This document shows, in pieces, positions 48,133-60,605 of a DNA stretch of 64,000 bases. Source of the stretch: Hyaloscypha bicolor E (taxonomy: Eukaryota; Ascomycota; Leotiomycetes; Helotiales; Hyaloscyphaceae); assembly GCF_002865645.1 (NCBI RefSeq), contig NW_020194585.1, positions 496,001-560,000 on the forward strand. Reading direction: 5' to 3'. The notes under the pieces were generated by a model. The model was not told where the DNA came from and made no database searches. It was given only the letters and a program-made list of their open reading frames with translations. The stretch's first letter is position 1, and each line of letters starts with the position of its first letter. The translations under genes and the position numbers were made by a program.

Positions 48133-50219
48133 ATGAGAAATCCAAGTCGACCGGATGGCACTCGGTATCGTCTACGTAATACAGTCAGAGACCCAACAGA
48201 ATTGGTAGCCACCTCCATAAACCCGGCGGATGTTTGCCCTAGATGCAAATCAATGACATCCACTCCAAAGGGACTGATGGAACTCGTATCAGAGCGCGGG
48301 TTCGAGCTCAACTATCTATCTGTTGTTCACGCCTCTGAGCAAGGCTGTCTATTTTGCAAGTTGCTCCGTGCAACGGTTATCCGCAAAACTAAATCCGTCG
48401 ATCGGAAGAGGATGAGCCGCGATAGAGAGGCAACGGCCGGGAAAGACACATTTCTGACTTGCAAATTATACCTCAATGATAGATTTGAAGGAAAGAGGGC
48501 TTTACGGGATCTGAGTGGTGAGGAAGAAAGGGAGAAAGAGGAGCTGGAGAGATTTGGTGAAGTGTATCAGCTACTAAAAAGGGCTGATATAAGTTCTCGC
48601 ATTTGGGTTTATTACTATGTTACAAAGGGCTTCCCGGCTCACGAAGTTGGGTCGATTGACATTTACGCACCAGAAGGTATGTCGGTCCATCTCACTGAAG
48701 TTGAAGACTGAGCTAATCGGGCCCAACACCAGGAGACCGATCAAGTGTATTTCTGCCTATACGAGCAGACCTGAACTACGCCCCAGAAAGCCTCCTCATG
48801 CACCGTATAAAAGACCAATTTCTCGAATGCCGTCTTAAACACAACAAGAAATGTTCCTTCAATGCAGACTCTTATCTCCCAACACGCATCATTGCTGTAG
48901 GTGCAAAAGATGAAACACCTTTTTTACATATCAGCAAAGCTTCAGAGAGAGCAAGTTATGTAGCGCTTAGCTATTGCTGGGGCGGGCCCCAAAAGGTAAC
49001 CACAACAGTTGCAACACTGCAGTCGAGGATAAGTGGGTTAAATTTCGAAAGCCTGCCAAGAACTCTACAGGATGCTATCACCGTAACACGTCTACTCGGA
49101 TTCAAATACCTTTGGGTTGATGCGCTATGTATTGTCCAAGACAGCACCACAGACAAAATCGCCGAAATCAACTCCATGGGAAACGTCTATAAGAACGCCA
49201 CGATTACCATCGCAGCAGCAAATGCATCCAGTGTTAATGAAGGCTTCTTAGAAAAGGAAAACCCGCCAAACTGTGCACGCCTGCCGCTTAGTCTTCCGAG
49301 TGGGGATATGGGGGCTATTTCTTGCCACCCGACTTCCCATTCTTTGGACTCGGATGAAAATGTCTTGGGCACAAGAGCGTGGGCCTTGCAGGAACACTTG
49401 CTATCTCCACGACTCATTTATTTCGGAAATGATTATTTGGCCTGGAAATGTCTTACGACATGCATCTCTCTTGTTTCAGAATTGAGATTTGCTTCAGCGG
49501 AGATGCGATTGCCTAACAAGCTTTTTGATAACACCAACAACGAAATTTTGTCCAGAGACAAATTGGCATTGACATGGAAGAATGTTGTGGAGGATTATAG
49601 TGGGAGGGCTTTGACAGTCCCGGAAGATCGTCTGCCTGCTTTATCTGGTGTTGCTAGCGAGCTCCAACACTGCTTTCCTTCCCAGAACGCGTATTACGCT
49701 GGGATGTGGGAAATGATTTTGATAAGACAGATTGGATGGTTTAATCGAGAACACGAATCTAAAGCCTCAGGGTTGCGGGTTCCTATGGAAAGAAAAAGAC
49801 AAGGTCCAACATGGTCATGGGTATCTCTCGACCATCCAGTTCGCTTCGTCGACGTGTATCACGAAGCGGCCATTATGATATCCTGCAAAATCGAACTAGC
49901 TATTCAAGGTGCCCCATTTGGAGAGGTTACTGGCGGTACTCTGACTTTGCGCGCTGTCATGGCTTCCCATCCTTGCTCAGGGCCGGAGGGACTCAGCAAT
50001 AGAGCCACAATTACCATGGACGAGGATTCCCCTGCTGAGGACAGGGTTGCGATATATGTGTGTATCGGTAAAACCGTACAGAAAATGGGCGTTGGTTTAA
50101 TTTTGCTTCCAGCAGAACTAGGCAATTTTAAGAGAATTGGTCAGATACGAGTTCCGGAGAAAGAGGAGGACAAGGTTTGGTCGAGAGATATAGAAATGCA
50201 GACTATTACAATTATATAA
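48133..50219 (+). CDS. HET-domain protein
   Basis: Heterokaryon-incompatibility-type protein; HET domains (TIR-like fold) trigger cell death or signalling on non-self recognition. Start ATG 48133; intron 48677-48732 (56 nt) joins IYAPEG to DRSSVFLPIRADLNYAPESL; 676 residues. The N-terminus has a paired Cys region (DVCPRCKSM, then SEQGCLFCKLL) typical of HET proteins. The HET core includes YVALSYCWGG at about 257-266, LPRTLQDAITVTRLLGFKYL, WVDALCIVQDS, NVYKNATITIAAANASS and GTRAWALQEHLLSPRLIYFG. The C-terminal region includes DRLPALSGVAS and GPTWSWVSLD. All expected blocks are present and the frame is intact. A TTG-initiated extension to 48052 is unlikely. Confidence 0.93.
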
Positions 50220-50766
50220 ATTAAAATGTTATGGGAGCCCAGGTATTGGGACGGAGATGGCCTATCAACTCACGCGATGCTGATGGTGACTGTAATTCAG
50301 ATTGATATATTATTTGGCGGGCTGCATCGATGTGCAATTAAGGAGTAAGAATTCGCCTTCAGTCAGCCAAGTTTGTTGAGTGTGGGACTGAAGCAGATTC
50401 GAACTCTGCTGTACGTTTACACAGGCTCGGCAACGATTGCTGAGCAATCGTACCGAGGCGAGAAAAGTCCGCCTTCAACCATCGTGCGCCGAGACGAGCC
50501 CCCTCGTCTCACGAGAAAGGAAAGGGGGTTGAAAATCATTAGCCGTGAAGTAGCCTTTTTTTAATAAAAAAAATAATAATAAAAAAAACAAAAAAAAAGA
50601 AAGATGAAGTAGGCACTATCGATATCGCCTTCCTATATATTCCATCTACCACTCCCAAGAGACAACTCAATGTTGCTCCGAGCGTCATTGTCAAACCTTC
50701 ATCTACTGGTGAACGTCCTCAATCACATCATTCTATACAAAACTCGTACACAAATACAAACAGACC
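50220..50766. other. Convergent intergenic region with a poly-A-rich tract
   Basis: 3' ends of the HET gene and the phosphate transporter face each other. An A/T-only run near 50555-50602 (TTTTTTTAATAAAAAAAATA-like) is the only notable feature. Confidence 0.5.
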
Positions 50767-53563
50767 TCACAACCCAGTAACCCGCATCAATCCATAGCCC
50801 ACCGTGACAACAACCAGCAAGGTGATGACACTAGACGGGATACCCCGACTAATAAAGTGTTTGACTTGCAGGTATCTCTGACCAGTCTGCGAATCTTCCA
50901 TCATGATTGCCGCTATCAAGGTCAGCATATGAGCTTCATTTTGAAAGATAGAGTGGAGTGGGAGGAGGACATACTCATATTGGGAAAGCCCGAGGTCGGT
51001 AATCCCATTGCAGCACTGCACATCAAAGCACTTCCCATAACCAATAATCTTGGGTGAGGCTCTGCCATATTCTTCCCGACATCATGAACCAGCGGGAGGA
51101 TAATCAGCGCTGCGACGGTGTGACTGATAAACGTCGCAACAACCAAGATCAAAGTTGCGAATACAATGAGGACGCCATATAGAGAGAGACCAGCCACCTC
51201 GTCTGTGATCGTCTTTGCGATGGTGTGTAGAAGTCCTGATGAATTGACTGCTTTACCGAGTGAAAGGCCACCAGCAGCCAGGATGATGATGGTCCACAGG
51301 AAGTTGTTGAAGTCTTCTTTTGTGAGGATCCCAGTTCCGAAGAAGAGGACGAGGGGGATGATGGCGATGACGCCCATTTCTCCGAAGAGCCAATCGAGTT
51401 GGGTGCTGAAGCACCAAAGAACAATGGTTCCCAAAGTCACCAGTGAGATGAACCATTGCACGCCGGTGAACCTGTCTCTGACGGGGCGGATGGGGACAAT
51501 GGTCGTCCCTCGGCCGGGATGGAAGCTAAGAAGCAGTACAAGCCAAATGAGGAGAATGGAGATGATGCCGACTGGAAGCGCGATGAAGAACCAGATTAGC
51601 CATGATGGAGGTGGTTTCATGATTTCGAGAGCGACGATGTTTTGGGGAGATGCGATAGGAGAAAGCATTCCACCAATGTTGGAAGCGAGCGCAATGCCGA
51701 GAATTAGAGCTTTAGACATGGGGGAGTCCGAGGGGAGGTTGCGGAGCATTGGCTGCAGAAGTTAGCCTGGAGTTTTAGACAGGAAGCAGGGAACATACCT
51801 GAATAATAGAGAAGCACAAGACAGGTGCTGCAACATTGCTAATCCACATGCTAGCAAAGGCTGCTACGAACATATTCGTTACCAGAACTATGCGAGGTTT
51901 TGTGCCAGCCTTGCTCAGGACAAACGTCGCGATTCTCTTCGCGATATCGTACTTCGATAATGCAGCAGCAATGGCGAAGCCACCAAGTAGGAGCATAATT
52001 GTGGGCGTCCACATGGCTGCAAATATATACTTGGTTGCATCCTTCGTGGTGAGGCGGCGATGCGGTTCATCGTCTGATCGAACTACTCTCAACATGACGC
52101 AAAGGAATGGCACCAGCAATGATGTTACAAAGAGAGGAATGACCTAGAGATGTTAGCAGAATTCGCAGAATAGTGCAACTAGTGCACCTCCTACTTACTT
52201 CGGTGGCCCATAACAAACTGACGAATACCAGCATGGCTAGACAATTCTGTTGCTCCGGTTTTTTCATGATCTTGACATACAGCAGTACGATGAAGATGGC
52301 CACAATAACAATGAGGGTGAACATCGTTGAGCTAAAAATCCATGCTGGGAGCCTAAATCTTCCAACTGGCGTGGTAAGCTCCTTCACGTCCGGAGTGTCG
52401 TAATCATCCCCTTGCAGACGAGCTTTCGCTGGATCGTTGTCTGCTCCAAGAAGCGTCCTCCTGATACCCATGTTTGCCGCCTGCGCTTTTCGTTCGATAC
52501 CTATCATCTCTCGCCATACGGTATTCCGCTCCCAGACAACATGTTCCCGAAGATGCAATCTCAACTCTTTCTTCGCCAAAGCCACATCACCTTTAGTGAC
52601 GACATCCGCATATGCTTTCTCCATCCGCGAGATATTCTCATCGATATGCCTTAGTGTCTCCGGACGAAAGGGGAATGCTGGAGAAACATTTTCCTCGACA
52701 TATTTGGCTTTGAGGTTTCGGTCCAGTATCTTGTCGTATTTCTTCAGAACCTTCGTAAATCCAGTCTTGTTCAACTGAACAAAAGATTTCAGCTCGCATA
52801 ACTGCACATAAAGACTGATTGCCCGCTTCTTCAATGTAATCCCAGATGAATAGAGGTATTCAAACGCCTCATTTGCGTAGTCATCATAATTCTGACTATG
52901 CCTCCGTATCGACTTGCTGAATTCTGTGGAAGCCCTCATATCTTCAGCTTGCTCGGAACGGCCGGTATTTGCATCGTATGGTGTACTCTTGCTCCTTCCT
53001 GTGGACGGTCTGGCTGCTTTCTGTAGCGCCGTGTTCTCGTCGTCATCATCATCACTGTCCTCGACCCCTTCGTCGATAGAGCGGCTGATGGTACTGGCTC
53101 TCCTCTGCCGGTTTAGAAAACTTCGAAATATGCTCCCGGTACGTGGCCTATCACTCACACGTCCACTCGTGCCAGGCCTCCCCTCCGCGCCGTCTAAGTT
53201 GTCCAGAGCTTCGGCCTCATACGATTCTTCATCCTTGAGAAAATCGGAGACCTCCCCGTAAATTTCCAGCTCCTTCAGTTGGTAGAATGAGGATATCTTT
53301 TCGAGCTCGACATCCAGCGCTCTTTCAAAGATTTGGTCGGGATCTTCATTCGTGGGTATTAAAGGGGAGCGTTCGACATCGTCAGCGGTGCCTGGTCTGT
53401 GGATGGTCTTTTCGAGCTGGTATATTCTGGACAAGGGTGTCGGTTAGGAAAAGTTCCTGCGCAATGCCGGGAGAGCTTACAGCTTCTTCAAATTGCTGTA
53501 CGCAATATAATGGCTGCTCCAGTCCGGAACAGCATTGAACTGGATGCTGTGTGAGAACTTCAT
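50767..53563 (-). CDS. SPX-domain low-affinity phosphate transporter (Pho87/Pho90-like)
   Basis: Plasma-membrane phosphate transporter of the DASS family with an N-terminal SPX regulatory domain that senses inositol pyrophosphates. Start ATG 53563 gives the canonical MKFSHSIQFNAVPDWSSHYI. Introns 53427-53480, 52144-52198, 51753-51798 and 50913-50974; 859 residues. The SPX part includes LEKISSFYQLKELEIYGEV, an acidic/Ser-rich insert (DSDDDDDEN) and LNKTGFTKVLKKYDKILDRN. The transporter part has many hydrophobic helices, with MLLLGGFAIAAALSKYDIAK, SNIGGMLSPIASPQNIVALE (the DASS SNxxT-like motif) and MGLPTSGFPNM spliced to TAIMMEDSQTGQRYL. It ends SSVITLLVVVTVGYG and RVTGL. All domains are intact, typical length for the family. 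Likely controlled by phosphate status, but no PHO box was seen. Confidence 0.93.
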
Positions 53564-55118
53564 CTCGTCGGCCGCTTCGAGCTCGCCAATCTTCTCCGTG
53601 CGCTTGGCTTGTCGTTCGAAGTATCTGGTGTCCCTCTTCTGTCGCTGCTCTATGCCCGCGTAGTCGGCAAGTTCGTACTCTTCGAAATCTGCGAGCTGGT
53701 GCTGGCGCGGCGCAAGACTCCCTCCTCCAACCGGTCGCTTCGAGTTCTCCTTAGTGCGAGGGTCCGAGTCGCCTATGTCTGGTTCAGAGGAGGGATGAAG
53801 GGGTGGAATTGATGATGCTATTGTGAAGACTCGTGAATGTGTGAGATAGATCGCAGGTGGGCAACATGTCGTGGTGGGTCGCGTCGTCGTTAGTGCGCAC
53901 AGGACTCGAGGCTGCCTTCCATCCCGGCGACCTGGGAATGAGGTCAAGTGTCGAGCAGTTCGGGTGTTGATTTGCGGAAGGGACCTGTCAGGATCGACGC
54001 GTGGCTGTGAAGCGTGGCTTTGAAATGCAAAAAGGGACCAACTGTGGCGCTCACAGCAAGCATGTTCTCTCCGTCATCTTCTGATTCGTTAAAGGTTAAA
54101 ACAAACACCAAGGAGCCCCGTTCCGCTCCGCTCCGCTCCACCCTTCCCTCTTGGCAAAAAGCGCATCAGAAACGTGATCTCTGAACTATCCCCATTCAAT
54201 TCCGCATTCTCACCCACCTTCACATCCAGAGTGCCAACTTTGCCCCAATATCCCGCAGGCTAACTTTCTCACATTTAATTATCCTCAAATCAAGTCTTCG
54301 TCTCGATTCCCTTGTCGCCGAGAGCCAGCTCAATCGAGGCCATTTCGGTGGAATTTGGGAGACTTTTGATCGGAAGCAGATCGCAATCCCCGGCATCGAG
54401 AACAACTCGCACACCGGTACTTATTCAAGATATACTATGTCCACAATGCCGTTGTCTCCCGGCTGGATAGTGCTCTTCACCGGATGACGTAGGATCCTGG
54501 TAGCGTTTTATATTACAACCCATCCCATTGGATTGTCGTTGGGATAAGGTCCAGACACGCGAATCTTGCCACCAAAGTGATATCTTCGTTGTGATTTTAG
54601 GCGGCCAAGAGGTGTGGGTGAGAGGCACGGCTTCGTTCTATCTCCTAGAAGGCTCGGTGCGAGGGTAGTACCTCCGATTCTACTGAGAAGCTTTGAATAC
54701 AGCACGAATGACACAAATGTTGGTTTGAAGGGGTGAATATTATTGTCGTGGCAAGACACTGCACGGGGCTCTAGTTTGGAGTTTCGCTACTTACGATGAT
54801 GCACTCTGTCCGAACCGGATTCTGGTAATATAGATACAAAGATTTGTTTTTCCAAGATTTGATTCCGGTGTAGTTGTCGAGGCAAGTCTGAGAGGTTTCT
54901 TGGGCGTAGAATATTTACGTGAATAAACTCATTACCTCGATCTTTCCAACCTTCCAAAGCACCCTCATATTCGCTGCCACGACATGTGGACTTCCTTCTG
55001 AGGTAGCCTATGACTCAACGGATACGCGACGTCAATATTTAAAACCGATTACGCTTTCTTTTCGATTTATAGTCAATTACATAATATAAGAGAGGTTTTC
55101 ACGACACCCAAATATTCC
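53564..55118. other. Divergent intergenic region
   Basis: Promoter side of both the phosphate transporter and the flavoprotein. CCGCT repeats (about 54121-54138) and short conflicting frames on the minus strand (54.2-54.8 kb) are present; none has motif support. The in-frame extension upstream of the transporter ATG is probably 5' UTR. Confidence 0.45.
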
Positions 55119-56847
55119 ATGGCTACCACAACCAAGAAGACTCTCCGCGAGATTAACATCTCTGGCACCGATTTCCATACCGAAGCAATCTCAACGAGCT
55201 TAGATGATAAGGTATGATTATGTCATAGAACAAGACACAAAAGCTCTGCTAACCCTGCCAAGAAATCCATTTCGCGACTACGCATTGCAATCATTGGAAG
55301 TGGAGTCTCTGGTTTTGCTGCACTTTGGGGTTTGAAAAGCACCCAGCACGAAATACATTTATACGAAAGCCAAGACTACTTTGGTGGGCACACCCAAACT
55401 GTAGAATGGAGGAATCTCCACGGAGAAGGAACAACAAACGTTGGCATCGCCTTCGCCCTATTCAACTGCCTCACATATCGTAAGCCTCCCGACTCTCACT
55501 TGCCAACGTTCTAACGAAAATCCGCAGCAAACTTTGCTGCCTTCGTCAAGCATTTAAAGCTCCCGGCCCACCCTCTGAGAGTGACATTCGGTCTAAGTAG
55601 GGATAGCGGATCCTTAGAATGGTCCTCCCGCTCCATCTGCACCCTCTTCTCACAACGTCAAAATTTCTTCTCCCCCACCTTCTATCGGATGCTCTTCGAC
55701 GTGTTGCGTTTCAACCACCGCGCTTGCTTAGTCCTCTCCCCTTCTTACGCCTATCCATCGGACTCTATCTTTGACTACCTTAACCAAAACCAATACTCCT
55801 TAGCCTTTCAAAACGGCTACTTGATCCCACTGGTCTCAAGCCTTTGGGTCCACGACCCAGATCAAACATTAAATAGCATTCCGATGGTGATGCTGATTAG
55901 GTATCTACATAATCATCGCATATTGAACAGTTTTGGGAAGAGCCTGGAGTGGTTAGTTCTTGAGCAGGGTGCGAAACAATACGTCGATGCTATCCTAGCT
56001 GATATCCCTTCCGAGCGATTGCACAAATCGACTCCCATTATAAATGTCTCGTCTTCGGAAGGAGGGAAACTTGCCTTGCGTTTAGAAAACCGGAATGTGG
56101 AATACTTCGACCGTGTGATAATGGCAACACATGCACCTGATGCTCTCAACATCCTGGGTTAAGACGCAACGCCCCTTGAACGAGCCATTCTGGCTACATT
56201 TCGAACGAGCTCCAACACGGTGGTGCTGCACTCTGATATCTCCGTACGTATCTCTTTCTCTTCCCAATCCCATGATACACATGATTGTCAGACAGCTTAT
56301 GAGAACATAGTTCATGCCCCGCAACCGCAAAGCATGGTGTGCGTATAACTACCACGACTTCACCTCATCCAAACTCTCCCCGTCTCGGGTCTCTTTAACA
56401 GCAAACCTCAACACCATCCCATCCCACGACATTCTGCTCACAGGCCCAATCTTCACGACGTTGAATCCCATCCATCTCCCTTCTCTGTCCACAATCCAAG
56501 GCATTTACCACCACAAACACCCCATCTTCGACCACCAGGCCCAAACCGCCCAAGCCGAAATGGGGAAACTTCAAGGGAAGAGAGATATTTGGCTTGCTGG
56601 TGCGTGGTTGGGGTATGGGTTTCATGAAGATGGATTCAGGAGCGGGATTGAGGCTGCGAGGGCGATTGAGCCACGGATTAAATTGCTGTTTCGGATTGTG
56701 GATTGGAATAATAGAGTGAGTATTGAGGGCAAGGGGAGAGGGTGGGGAGGTTGCCTGCTTGGAGTTTTCATAGGGGTTGTGCAAGAGGTGATTTTGGCGT
56801 GGGTTTGGTGTTCTGGGTGCATTTTTGGAAGGGAAGAAAGGAGGTAA
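55119..56847 (+). pseudogene. FAD-dependent amine-oxidase-like flavoprotein with one in-frame nonsense codon
   Basis: Start ATG 55119; introns 55212-55262, 55480-55527 and 56244-56310; 1,563 nt in phase throughout. The dinucleotide-binding motif is RIAIIGSGVSGFAALWGLK, followed by YESQDYFGGHTQTVEW. The middle contains LEWLVLEQGAKQYVDAIL and DRVIMATHAPDALNILG. TAA at 56160-56162 then interrupts, and the same frame continues with DATPLERAILATFRTSSNTV, which is the normal family continuation, to the ending DIWLAGAWLGYGFHEDGFRS and GIEAARAIEP. A single G-to-T change in a Glu codon would explain it. The protein would be truncated at about 346 of 520 residues. Everything else is intact, so this is a recent lesion, a sequence error, or readthrough. 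Confidence 0.8.
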
Positions 56848-58370
56848 AGAGGGAGGGGGAGCTTTGAGAGTTTTTGGATGTTAGATGTTGGTTATTGCCA
56901 GAGCTGAGAGCTTCCTCTTGCTATTTTGAGGTGTTTTGTCAAGGCGTTGCAGTGGAAAGAGAGAAGTATTGAGAATGGAGTGGATCTATCGGTACGAAAG
57001 GAGCTCAGAGGATGAGCGATGAGTGATCTTCAAGTCTACGTATCAAATTTGCGGCGAACTAGAATCGTCTGGCAATTTGACGAATGATTGACCGTCTCCC
57101 CTCGACTCAACGCAATGTTAGCCATTTCCCCCTCTACCCTGAACTTCATTCATACTTGCAAAAACAAATCCAACCCTTAAAATCGTGGAATCAATAAACT
57201 CAGAAGCAGGTTTTCGATCTCTAATTTCGACTGTCCCTTTCTTTGTTCATCTCTTCTTTGTCATAGTGACCTTCCAAACCACTCAACCCATCATATCCCC
57301 TCCCCTAGATCAAAAGGTCGAAGTGCATACATAGCAGATATCTATGATCAAATATCACGTGTTTTTGTTGCATATCTTATCCTGCCAAAGATTTCTACTG
57401 CTAATTAGTAAAGAAGGCGACGTCGAATCGAATGGTCGAATGGTCGAGGCGAATTGGCCATTCAACGACGAAATGATTTAATCGACTCCACTTACGCTAC
57501 CCCTCGCCCCCCCCCCTATTCACCCACAGCGGTACCAAGAAACCCTTGTTTATAGCTTCAAACAAACACGATAAAATGAAACTGGAGTTGTGGTATGGAT
57601 CGGGGTACATCGTCACGTGCTTACCCCGCACTCAAGATCGTTTAGCCTTCATCCCACCTTCATCTTTCTTTCTTCCCATCACGGCTTTCATTTCCCAATC
57701 GATCATCGGCTTACCCACTTGAGACCTTACGAGAAAGATGCAAGAAGTCATGCGCCACAACCGTACCTCGGGGGGATGATCGGATCGATGTCTCGCCGCC
57801 TCACCTTAATTTGGGTTGCACAACAGGAGCCATTTCCTGTAACAGTGCAGCCTTCGTTAGAAACGGATCCTTCAAGATCAAGCCATTCTCCCGTTGAGGT
57901 TGCAGTTCAGCAAGGCTAGAGTGCAGCACCAAGAGAGGTTGATTGGAGTCATGCCTGCCACGCTGCATACCCCGCAGACTGTACACCTTCAAGTGACTGT
58001 TTTTGTACCACAAGACCTAAAAATTAGGGAATACTTTAGGACGAAGTTCGGCTATATGACTATTTTCGGGTTACATTCCGTAAGAGACACAACATGTTGC
58101 CCAATCGCAGATCGAATGTGAAGCATGGCCCAGTACTAGTTGACAATAGTGTTGGATGCAAGGTCGGTAGGGAAGTGTGCAACCATACCTTGTGCATCAA
58201 GAACCACCTCGGTTGAAGTCTTACAGAGTTCATGTTCCAAAAGGGCTCTCAATCTGAGATGTCTATAAGATGTCCAGCTTCCAACTCTTGTTCTGTTCAT
58301 CTATAACCTTATCTAACCCTTCAGTCTCCTTACTGTTTACAGAAGTCCCTCAAACCGCGTTAGTTCCAAA
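56848..58370. other. Intergenic region
   Basis: No gene recognised in 1.5 kb. A C11 homopolymer lies near 57508-57518. The 109-codon plus frame at 57590-57919 is unsupported. The right end is the probable lipase promoter. Confidence 0.45.
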
Positions 58371-59636
58371 ATGCATCAACTAGCTTCTAGTCATAGAACT
58401 GCATCCTTATTTCTTGCCACTGTTTTCCTATTTGCGGGAGCTATTGCAGCACCAGTTATTATACCACGGCAAAGTATAACTGTTCTCTCCGCATCTCAGA
58501 TCTCGACGTACAAGCCTTACACGTATTTTGCAAGTACTGGATACTGCAGCGCCGCTGTGACCAAAGCTTGGAACTGTGGAGGTAAGTATCTGTGATACCT
58601 TTGCAACCCCAAATATACTGATTACTCTGAAGCGAACTGTAATGCAAACGCCGGCTTCGAGTGGGTAGCTTCAGGTGGAGATGGGGATAACATCCAATAC
58701 TGGTTTGTGGGATACTCCCCAACCCTGGAAGAGATCATCGTGTCTCACCAAGGCACCGATACAAGTGCATTGTAAGATCAGAGGTCCTCATAGAAATATT
58801 CTTCACTGACTCAGAAATTCTACAGACTCCCGGTCCTCACGGTACGTTGTGCTTGGTATTCATTTGCAAATAAACCTCTTACTAACAATGTACCTCAGGA
58901 CGCCGACATTGATCAAGTGAATCTGGACTCTGCGCATTTCCCTGGAATTTCTAGTTCAGTTAAGGTTCATGACGGGTTCGCGAATGCACAGCTCAAGTAA
59001 TTCCACACTCCGACGAGGGAAAGGAATGATGTGGCTAACGAGCAATAGAGCTGCGGAGAGCGTGCTCGCCGCTGTAAATACCGCATTGAGCAAATACCCA
59101 ACTACGAAAGTCACGTTGGTTGGGCACTCGTTGGGTACGTCGCATCTTCATAGCAAAAGTGCAAACCTGACAAGTGATTATCTAATTCATTTAGGCGCTG
59201 CCATCTCACTTCTTGACTCTGTCTATCTTCCTCTTCATCTACCCTCCACTATAACATATAAGACCATAACCTACGGCATGCCACGAGTGAGTTGTCTCCC
59301 ATCCACTCATGTCTCTCCCCCTCAGTCAGAAGCAGTAACCGCTGACCTCCCCAGGTCGGCAACCAAGAATTCGCCAATTACGTAGACGGAAACACACACA
59401 TCCACCTGACGCACATTAACAACAAAGAAGATCCTGTCCCAGTTCTTCCTCCTTTATTTCTGGGATATATCCAGCCAGCTGGAGAGATTCACATTCAAGA
59501 TTCAAATGCGTGGGATAATTGTCCTGGTCAGGACAATGGGAGCGATAAGTGCAGCACGGGGGATGTACCGACGATTTTTGAGTGGGATGTCAGTAACCAC
59601 GATGGGCCGTATGACGGTGTTAGTATGGGATGTTGA
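58371..59636 (+). CDS. Secreted class 3 lipase
   Basis: Extracellular alpha/beta-hydrolase of the Rhizomucor/Thermomyces lipase family, acting on triglycerides or related esters. Start ATG 58371 with a signal peptide (SLFLATVFLFAGAIAAP) and a likely Kex-type PR site after VIIPR. Introns: 58582-58632, 58772-58825, 58842-58898, 58997-59048, 59135-59194 and 59287-59354. The exon between the second and third is only 16 nt. Motifs: YFASTGYCSAAVTKAWNCGG, oxyanion-side VSHQGTDTSA, nucleophile elbow TLVGHSLGAAIS (Ser), NNKEDPVPVLPP (Asp) and GEIHIQD (His). Cys residues near the C-terminus (DNCPGQ, DKCSTGD, MGC stop) suit secretion. Catalytic residues are complete and the gene looks functional. Confidence 0.92.
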
Positions 59637-60605
59637 GATCGTACAAGACGGAAACGAGTTGTAGGGAAGCGAGAGAAAAGGAACCATCACGTGATCAGAT
59701 CTCCGATCTGTCGCATAATCTATTTGGAATGTGAGGACTGAGGGGCAGCAATTACAAAAGAAATGATTTTCGAACGTACCCTTATCTTTTGGCCTATTTA
59801 TTACTGGCTTGATCACCAATGCTTTGATATGCTTTCATGCCCAGCAGGTCACTCGCCTAGGGGTTGCTGACATGATGATATCATCACTTCAAAGCATCTC
59901 GGCCGCCGCCGCTCAACCCGGACTATGCTTCCTTCAAACTGTGTTAGTAGCTAAATGATACTGCGACATAGTTTGCAGTCTGATAAGGGATGTTCTTCAG
60001 ATGTTTCGATGACACGAGACATATGGGCCCGAGACTCAAGCTTTCGCTAACAGCGGGACGATTCAGGGGCAATTCTTTAACTACGCAGAATTATTACCCT
60101 ATTCCTAAACGTTAACGGTTCCCAATCTCATTGGCCATTTTACATGAAATTGTTATTCATCACCTGACTTACCCCACGTTCTGTCTCGTGAGCAATCGCT
60201 ATTAGCTAATGCCGCCAGCCTAACGAGGCAAGGCGTCCATAAATCCTCAAATAAGGAAAAATGTCTTATCATGCGGAAGCTCTTATCAGCTCCACACGTA
60301 AATTCTGCGCGCCACTATCAACGTACCGTCTCCGTCCCATGCCGCCCAAACAAAAGGAAGGAAGGTAATCTCGTTTGTTACACATAGTCGTTACTATCTT
60401 TATGTTAAAGATTGCAGTGAGGAAGTTTGCTTTTCTTTCAATTTATTCTCCCTTTCCTTTACTTCTGCATTCTCTTCTCTGTTGTCGTGCCGCAAGGTTT
60501 TGTGTGCGGTGAAAAAGTTACACGCGACGAGGTACCAGTACTACCGGACTTCTCTCCGTGCGTTCCGGAGACACGTTCCACCGATTTGGAGCTCCCCAAC
60601 ACAAG
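59637..60605. other. Intergenic region
   Basis: Lipase 3' flank and permease promoter. A plus-strand frame at 60427-60609 overlaps the permease start but is probably leader sequence. No other feature seen. Confidence 0.45.

Noticed and set aside
54425..54759. Minus-strand frames with some protein-like stretches (GRLKSQRRYHFGGKIRVSG)
   Set aside because: Overlapping conflicting frames, no recognised family, and they lie in a divergent promoter region.
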